A DNA stretch of 64,000 nt from Timema cristinae (taxonomy: Eukaryota; Arthropoda; Insecta; Phasmatodea; Timematidae). A program made the translations under genes and the position numbers. Positions within the stretch are counted from its first letter, which is position 1, and each line of letters starts with the position of its first letter. A model generated the notes under the pieces. The model was not told the origin of the DNA. It was given only the letters and a program-made list of their open reading frames with translations, and did not search any database. The stretch covers positions 105,728,821 through 105,792,820 of the forward strand of contig JBCFYV010009882.1 in the NCBI GenBank assembly GCA_039000515.1. The letters run 5' to 3'. Positions 56,401 to 64,000 of the stretch are shown here, one piece after another.

Positions 56401-57384
56401 AATGGTGTGCATAGTTCATTCCACTTAAACGATATGATAGAAATAACAACTTTTAATCAATTTTAAGATTATTAATTAAAATAAATCAAGTATATTTTAA
56501 ATTATTTAAATGTTTGATAAATTTATTTTTAATAATAATGATAATATATACGTATTGCTTCTATTCCAAGACATACATTTTCCCCATTTAAACGTCACTA
56601 AAATTGGGTGAATCTTATAATTGCAGTTCTATCTCGGCCAACGCTCTCAATGACTCAGAAGATGATATATTATGAGATAGCAAAGATAAAGACAGATCAG
56701 AAGAAAGAATCAGATTAAAATTGATTCAGAAGAAAGAGATAACTAATATACCCACTGATAAATAATGTACTTCTGTTATTGGTATATTGAAACCAGTAAT
56801 AAAAATATTTCTTAAATGTTGGGTATTTTAGCATTTTGTTTTTATGTATTTTCTTAGAATCAAAGCTTTTTTCTGTTGGTGGTACTAAAAAATTAAGGAG
56901 CATCTTAAAAATGATGGCATTTTAGAATCAAAGAAATATGGTACCAGTATGATAGAAAATTATAAATCAGTTTTAGTTATTCGTATTTCAGAGATTAGCA
57001 ATTATATTTTCAACCAAAATTTAACTAAGAACAATGTAATCCATGGCATTCAATGTGTTTAGAAATAATGTTTAATTTGTTTGTTTGAATTACAAAAATC
57101 CAGGTTCACATACAATTTGATCTTGTTTACATGAAATTCACTCAATTTTTATTTCTTTGCTCTAGACAGCAGTAAAGGTTACACTCAAATGGCTATAACA
57201 AAATGTATTTATACTATGGATACTTTAATTTTACATTGTTAAGGTCATTTAATTGAATGAACTAAAAAACTTTGGAGTATCTGTGAATTTGGGACATTAA
57301 AGTGCAAGTTTTAAATAGTCAACCTTTGCATTGAAGAATAAGTAAACTAAAGAAATGAGCACACAGATTAGAAACATGTTTTAC

Positions 57385-57665
57385 ACACACCCAACGTAAG
57401 ACGCTTCCTTCACATTGACCTATTGGGTTCCCTTTCAAACCTCACTCCTTCAGCACTCATTCATTACTTAGATAAGAGTTTTTCCACATACATTTCTTAG
57501 ATATCTCATTCCAACCACATCCACCTTTCTCTTGTGTTTCTCCTGACAAACCCACACTCCACATCCATAAAACAATGTTGTGTTAACTGCCATATTTTCC
57601 TCTTTCGATACTACTTCATTCTTTGCAATGGTCCACATACATCCAACTTACTCTCTAATAATAAG
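57385..57665. mobile_element. LINE-like dispersed repeat, second copy
   Basis: ACACCCAACGTAAGACGCTT, CACATTGACCTATTGGGTTC and CTCCTTCAGCACTCATTCAT match 5960-6080; it continues as pyrimidine-rich sequence (CCACATCCACCTTTCTC, CACACTCCACATCCATAAAA) typical of antisense LINE. Confidence 0.65.
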
Positions 57666-58833
57666 TATTCTCATACAAATAAAAGTTCAAAGGATTAAAA
57701 TCGTGGTACTTGGGGGGTGGGGGAGAGGGGTGTCTGCGACAGGACCTCCTCAACCTATTCTATCACAAACAGTTGTGTAGCCCTCCAGAGCTTTGGACTT
57801 TTTTTGTATGTGCATACTGAAAGAGTTTAGTGTATTTGTCTCCAACAAATTATTTATCAGATTTAAAACAGCGAGTTGAAAACAGTTGTCAAAACATTTT
57901 AAAATGTGAAATTTGTGTGCAAATTGAAGGAAAGCTCATAGAAACTTTTATACTATGTAAACATAATAAACATAACTTCATTTTTTTCCTATTTTTTTAA
58001 TTACCAAAAGAAAAAAAATGCCTCTATCTCTGCATGAGTTGGTTTGCAGACCTGTGTTTACTAAGACTTTTTTACTCATTTTAATGAGTACTACAAGATC
58101 CCAAATATCTGAACCCCTTTTTGTTAACATTCTGTATGTATTATTTTTATAACATCTTATAAACATGGTTTGAAAGTGTTTTTGTCTTTATAAACACTTT
58201 TTCCCGCTATTGATGGTGTGAGTACTTTACCCTGTGGTTCTAGTATGCAAGTTAATGCTGTTGGAAAACAGCGTTGTCGCAGCTAAAACACTACCAAAAA
58301 ACATTATCATAATAAACACAGTTGGTAGCTTACAGGTCAAAATTACAATAAATAGTTTCTTGGATTATAGAATGATTTATTTTCTCAATAACATGACAGG
58401 ATAATGTTTTCCAGCTTGGAACAATTAAACCTCCTATGTATGGTCAAATTTCATCACTTAATAAAAAACTATAACACAAGATACATTTGTTTTAGTTCAA
58501 TATTATTGTTTGTTTTTATATCACTATAAGATAACTAACATTCAATGTATATAGACTATCATTTGTAGATTAGGTTAAGTTAGAATGGGTAGAAAGCTTG
58601 TATCCAACATCTCAAAGTAGTTTCAATTTCAGTGTTTTTACTTTAGGCCCCTTCTTATTACAAGATTGCCTATCCTAATTTGATAGAGCCTTCGATATGT
58701 TTTCCAAAGCAAGCTTATGCTAGGCTAGGCTTGATTAGGTTAGGCCTGTAATGTCGAATATCCAAATTTAAAAGTAGACTACCGGTAATGTAACAATTTT
58801 AGTGATTTTTGCAACAATAATGTCGCATATTAA

Positions 58834-58834
<1 letters not shown>

Positions 58835-58873
<39 letters not shown>

Positions 58874-59014
58874 GCACCGCGTCTTACTACCCGTTCGGGT
58901 TGTACGCACTTACGCTAATGTGTAATGGTAGGGTGATTGTGAGATGAAATGAAGGACCTACAGTTTAACGTGGAATCCGATCCACGGTGGAGGCGTGGCA
59001 TTCCCCACATTCAT
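58835..59014 (-). mobile_element. SINE family A, 5'-truncated
   Basis: Long (TTA)n, tail and middle only; the tRNA-like head is missing. Still flanked by a 10-bp duplication GCATATTAAA (58825-58834 and 59015-59024), so the truncation happened during insertion. Confidence 0.92.
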
Positions 59015-59273
59015 GCATATTAAAGAAAGTAAGACTTTTACAAGAAATGGTGGCAATGTGCAGTTGTTTTTACTGTACAGGTAAGCAGAGTAGTCTACGG
59101 ATAGCCTATAAAATAACTTTCAGTATATAATGTTGATCTGGCCTGTAGCAAAATGTGTTCCGTGCGGGTATAGATGCTGTTTTGTAGTGTTTGTTGTTGT
59201 TGCAGCCTTATAAACTTCATTTACCAACATTACTGGTCTGGGATTGTGTACAGGAGTGGAATTATTTTTCAAC

Positions 59274-59419
59274 CAGGCCCGTACCCAGGGGGGTGTCCAT
59301 GGGGTCTGGCCAACCCCGAAATTTAACGAAAGATAAAAAAATACAATAAAAAATATATTATGATCTCTTGCTTGTAACTTTTACACGGTCAGTGGCCTAA
59401 CTAATCAATCTAATGGCTC

Positions 59420-59452
<33 letters not shown>

Positions 59453-60598
59453 CGCCCATCACAGCATTGGCAAGCTAAGGCAGACTAAAAGGGATAACCC
59501 TCCTCATGATTCTATTGAAGGGTATTATTTCATATCCATCTTCCTGCCTTGTGTAGACAGATTTATAGTCAATATTCAGCAACGATTTTGACAAAATAAG
59601 GATTTTCTTTCAGTAATAGAGGTTTTGTTACCCAAAAACACACATGAAAGTCATGTGAACGAACTCAAAAAACTAAATTATGATGAGACAACTTCTCAGG
59701 CAGAATTCCTATTGTGGTGAGAGAGGTGGAAAGGCAAGAAACAATCTCATAACAACAGGGATTATGTCTACTAGGGATGCCGTACTTCTATCCTAGTTAC
59801 TATTATTATTATTATTAGCACCGCGTCTTACTACCCGTTCGGGTTGTACGCACTTACGCTAATGTGTAATGGTAGGGTGATTGTGAGATGAAATGAAGGA
59901 CCTACAGTTTAACGTGGAATCCGAACCACAGTGGAGGCCTGGCATTCCTCACAATCACAAGTTGTGATTAATACACATCTTGTCAGAGGTGAAGGAAGGT
60001 TTTGGTAATCAGATAAATCTGTGCCGGGACCGAGGATTGAACCCCGGCCGCCAGCATAGAAGTCCGACACCTTACCCCTAGACCACCAGGTCACCTTTAT
60101 CCTAGTTACTCTAGTTACTTTACCTATGTCAACGGCTGAGGTCGAGAGGTCATTTTCCTCATTACAAAGGATTAAGACCTACTTTTGAAACTCGATGTGC
60201 AGTGAACAATTGACTGGTCTGGCACTGAAGTCCATTCACCAACCACTTCCTTTCCCACCTGCGGACGTTTTGGATGTGATGGCCAGGAAGGCTACTATTG
60301 TAAGTGAAATAGATAGTGGCTCATTAACACATTTCTATAATTTCATTATTTGGACTTGGTAAGTTACCTTTACTTATGTTCATTTAATATAATAAATTCA
60401 TTTAGCAAATTTGTTGCTTTCTGTTTTTTCAAGAGACCCAAAAACAATATTAATTTATTGACACCCCAAAAACATTTAATTTAAAATTTCTAAAAACTTT
60501 AACCAAAGTCAGAAATAATAGAGTTTACAAAAAGTTGGGGTTGGGGTTGCATAGCATTAGATAACACCCCCCAAAATTAAATCCTGGCTCCGTGCCTG
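59274..60598 (+). mobile_element. hAT element with transposase remnants and nested SINE
   Basis: Ends CAGGCCCGTACCCAGG and CCTGGCTCCGTGCCTG are inverted partners. Inside, 59519-59590 reads GYYFISIFLPCVDRFIVNIQ and 60120-60310 reads STAEVERSFSSLQRIKTYF then, after a stop, NSMCSEQLTGLALKSIHQPL, both typical of hAT transposases (ZMYM1/zinc-finger type). It has a (CAA)n at 59418-59452 and a SINE at 59802-60097. Eight-base target duplication is not clear. Confidence 0.85.
59802..60097 (-). mobile_element. SINE family A nested in hAT transposase region
   Basis: Full-length with (TTA)n, ACCCGTTCGGGT hairpin and complete head ending GACCACCAGGTCACC. A 13-bp duplication TATCCTAGTTACT is at 59789-59801 and 60098-60110. 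Confidence 0.95.
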
Positions 60599-61960
60599 TT
60601 AAAGCTAGCGGAAGCCCTTCTTGATAGCGCATATTTTAAATATATGGAAGATATAAACAAAACTATTTAGTAAGATTTATCTAGTTTCCTTTCTACTCAT
60701 CCAAGCTATCCACGCATACATACACTAGTGCGGCAAGATTCATGAGGATAAAAATGAGAGGAAATATACCTGCAAGGAAACAAAGATGTTTCAGCATATA
60801 AAAAAGGAAGTTACTGATAGTAGCCTATAAGATGGAGTACTCTTTTTGAACTAGACTGACCTGTTGCAATTCAGACTATCTAAAAATAATTACTCGCATT
60901 TGTGTGGAGGGTTAGTAGAAAACCATTTAGGAAAACCACCCTCAGTACATCTGGCCATTATTCAAACGACAGCCTTCCCATCACGGAAACACCAGTTTGT
61001 TCCTGTCTTCTATAAATGGAGATGTATTCAACAAAACTACTAATAAAAGGTTTCCTAGTTAAGAATAAATATATACCTTAAACATGATCATGTAAAAAAA
61101 AATGTGGCACAAGACAATCGACAACATAGTGGGGCAACTCAAAGAAAAATTAAACACTAGCATGAGTGCTATATTAAATTGAAATATTCCATTTTTATGT
61201 GCATTACCTATTATAGGATTACCCATGTTAACTGGGTAACCTAACCTTTACTATGCAAATCATATAAAGGTTAGGTCAAATTGGGATGGGTTAGATTATA
61301 ATATTTAAAAACAGCTAAATTAATAAAGTATATTGAGAAATAAATCAACAACAGATCAGATTTTTACTATTTGGCAAATATTAGAAAGTAAAAAGCGTGA
61401 ATACAACATCCCTCAAGTACTTATACATAGATTTTAAAATGCATATGATTCAGTTAAAAGAAACAAATTATACGAGTATGTAGTTTTTGGTTGCATAAAA
61501 GAATTGTCAAACAATTAACCCCATTTCAATAAATTCAACCCACGCAAGAATGTAACTTATGGTGAATAATGAATGAATAATATAGACTTTCTTTGTTTAT
61601 GTGACAAGGTTTCAGTTGAAGATTTACAAACGTGCTGTCATGTTCGTCACCGAGTAGGAACACTTTCAACCTTATTTTAGTAATAAAACCAACCACGGAA
61701 CGCTCTAAAGTAGTTATCTAGATAGTTTAATTATAATTTCACTATTAACCTTTATTGGCTTAATTTTTGCTATCCACCATGTGTGTTTATGTTTTAAAGA
61801 CCATTTTTCGTTATCATTTACTAGTACTATTGTGTACTGTCTCTGGTTTTATGTGTTGCTATAAACGTTTTAATAACTAACGTATAATTAAAACTATATT
61901 TACAAAGTTATTCATATGGTGTATTACCGTAATTTGTACCTATTGTCCCACATGCAGCAT
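60599..61960. other. Intergenic, no gene recognised
   Basis: A family-B SINE scrap at about 60890-60985 (GTGTGGAGGGTTAGTAGAAA, ACCATTTAGGAAAACCACCC). Otherwise AT-rich with no exon. Confidence 0.5.
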
Positions 61961-61969
61961 AAAAAGAGA

Positions 61970-62290
61970 CAAGGAAAGTGGAGGACATGGGAATGAAGTT
62001 TGTGAGGAGCATGTTATCTGTCAAGAGGAGAGACAAGATTAGAAATGAAGTTATCCGGGGAAAAAGTAGGGGTACAGGGAGTACATGAAATAATAGAGGA
62101 AGCAAGACTGAGAGGGTATGGGCATGTAATGAGGATGGAAAAAGAGAGGGTGCCAAAGAAAATGATAGAAATTAAGTCTGTGGGAAATAGACCGCAAAGT
62201 GGGAGCAGATAACAGAAAGTGTTTGAGTGAAAGGAGGAGCGTGGAAGAAATTAAAGGAGGAAGGATGGTGGAAGGATAGAGGAAGATGGA
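61970..62290 (+). mobile_element. LINE C-terminal fragment, second copy
   Basis: Encodes broken frames with VKRRDKIRNEVI and ARLRGYGHVMRMEKERVPKK, the same LINE C-terminus as at 16780-17560 but without the 62-bp repeat, in the opposite orientation. The minus-strand 82- and 92-codon frames here are shadows. Confidence 0.8.
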
Positions 62291-64000
62291 GGTAAGATGG
62301 ACAAAAGATAATAAATTTGGTGTCCACAAAGTAAAGGTGCATCTGTGATCAAATGGTCAAATTTGTTTTGCACAAAGCTGTCATTGTTATTGAGGTTATG
62401 CTTTATATACATGCTGGCTACATTTGAGCTTGTTTTCACCAGGAAGTATACTAATTCCTGTTACGTCCCTATTAACTTTGGCTGGAATAAGAACATGACT
62501 TAGTTTGTTGAAAATTGTCACTTGAGTGATTGCAGCTTGGTCGGGAACACTGGCCATTGATAAAGTTTTCGATAATCAATTAGGGTGGGGCATGATTGGG
62601 AACGGACAATAATTTATTACGTCACTACACATTTTAGCTAACCTACATGGAAATGCATACGAATTTTTACTCTATATTTAAATTTGGCGCCATCAAGCTG
62701 GTTTTGTCGTTTAGTACTTCACCCAACCACCACTACCTCTAGCGTTGAAAAACTACCTATGTTTGGTATACGGGAGATACCGATCAAAACTATAATTAAT
62801 CTATGGTTTGAATTATGATCACTTAAAGAAAGTGAACTAGTTCGATTAATTTAGTTGTTACGAAAGAGTTCAATTCAAAATTTTCTTTGACGAATAACAT
62901 ACTTTAATTGGTGCTCTGTAGTCTTAACAAACGTACGTTGTTGTACGTATTTGGTTATGGAATCCTAAATTGGTCTACTGTCTAAACCCTCATGTGTGAC
63001 AGCTGCTGTTTTGGTTTGTTTAACCATGTAACAAGCATCATTAGTTTAGTTAATTGACTCTCTTGTAAAAAAATAACTGACAAGTTTATAATTTAACATT
63101 TTTGGCATTGCAAAAAAGGTAATAATAATTACAATGGTTTGTGAATTGAATACAGACCACATTTCAGTGATTTTAACAGGTATAAATAACAATGAATTAT
63201 CATTGTGGTTACAATAAAGCCCCGTTTTTATAGGCTCTAAGCTCTAGATCCATATTATAGTCCAAGTCCTTCGTTGTTCCTAGAAATTGCGTCTACACAG
63301 GTATTCTAATCATTTGACCGTGCCAACCAAAGAGAAAATCGGAGACTACATCCAATTAAACTCTTCGAAATAAAATTGTCTAGAGCAAGGGGGGAAGTTT
63401 AACCTACCAAAGCGACGCCACTCTCTCTGAGAACTTTGTATTTTTCAAAATACTGTTTTTGAGTTTCCATGCTTCTCGGGTTTTTTTAATTTAAAAAAAA
63501 AAAAGTTTTTGAAGGAGTTCATAATAGTAGGTATCATTTAATTTTGTGTTTGTTTCCATAGCAATGGGTCTTTTCACTGCCACCATTGGTTTTTTCATTT
63601 CGATACGCGAGCGCATATTTACTTTGCTGGGTTTGGTAGTTCTTAGCAGCCTTTGTCGACTGAGAATCTATTGGGTGCAATATGTCATCACTAATAATTG
63701 CAAATGAGTGCACCATCTTGCTACTCGGTCAAGCACAGCATGTAAAAATGGTGACTTGATCATGGCTCCAGAGCACACTTTGTATTTTATCTTGTTAACA
63801 TTTTAAACAGTGATCTAAATTTAACTACAGTAGTAAAATTACAGTGTCTTACTCCTTAAATGATACCACCACCACCACCAATGAAATCACCACCCTTGTC
63901 ACAGCTAGGACATTAGCTGAATCCTAAAATTTAAGTGAAAGACAGAGTTTACTTCTTGATACTTGTTTCTGTCAACAAATTTTAATTTTAAGCAATGTGT
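62291..64000. other. Intergenic to window end, no gene recognised
   Basis: No conserved exon seen. The minus frame at 63534-63716 (60 codons) has no known domain. A (CCA)n run occurs at about 63866-63882. Confidence 0.45.

Noticed and set aside
56356..57380. gag/pol genes downstream of the primer-site array
   Set aside because: No open frame or protease/RT motif found; only the 5' end of the element is present.

Overview
The window is animal genomic DNA: AT-rich, intron-rich and full of transposons, with no prokaryotic-style gene packing. The one clear protein-coding gene is a homologue of the myelin regulatory factor (MYRF) family, on the + strand, with 21 exons recognised between 11535 and 43129. 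The conserved blocks look arthropod-like, and the transposons (P-element, piggyBac, pogo, Harbinger, hAT and an LTR leader with a tRNA-Lys type primer site) fit an insect or other arthropod. The species is not determined.

Layout. 1-11534: no confident coding exon. It holds minisatellites, a mariner-type MITE, SINEs and two CpG-rich promoter-like patches (about 5.3-5.5 kb and 7.3-7.45 kb). The MYRF initiator exon was not found; it is either unrecognised here or upstream of base 1. 11535-43129: MYRF exons with consistent GT-AG sites and phases, giving 1241 residues from the first recognised codon. In order these are an acidic and proline-rich N-terminus with a KKRK basic patch, an NDT80/PhoG-like DNA-binding domain, the peptidase-S74-type self-cleavage domain with its Ser/Lys pair, a coiled coil, one membrane segment, and a lumenal C-terminal domain ending in the family-typical FxFYRxC motif. 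Known MYRF proteins trimerise in the ER membrane, cut themselves, and release the N-terminal half to the nucleus as a transcription factor; the needed residues are present here. 43130-64000: 3' UTR followed by intergenic DNA made mostly of repeats.

Mobile elements are the main secondary content. Two tRNA-derived SINE families (called A and B here) have different tRNA-like heads but the same 3' tail with a small hairpin and a (TAA)n end. Several copies have perfect target-site duplications and are nested inside pogo, piggyBac and hAT elements. There are also LINE reverse-transcriptase fragments, a P-element transposase remnant, a Harbinger element with a MADF-like ORF, long foldback elements (one with a hammerhead-like core in its loop), and an LTR-retroelement 5' fragment with eight primer-binding-site-like modules in a row.

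Two local duplications affect MYRF itself: a 61-bp repeat that copies the exon-2 splice donor six extra times, and a 103-bp triplication around exon 3 in which only the last copy has a usable donor.
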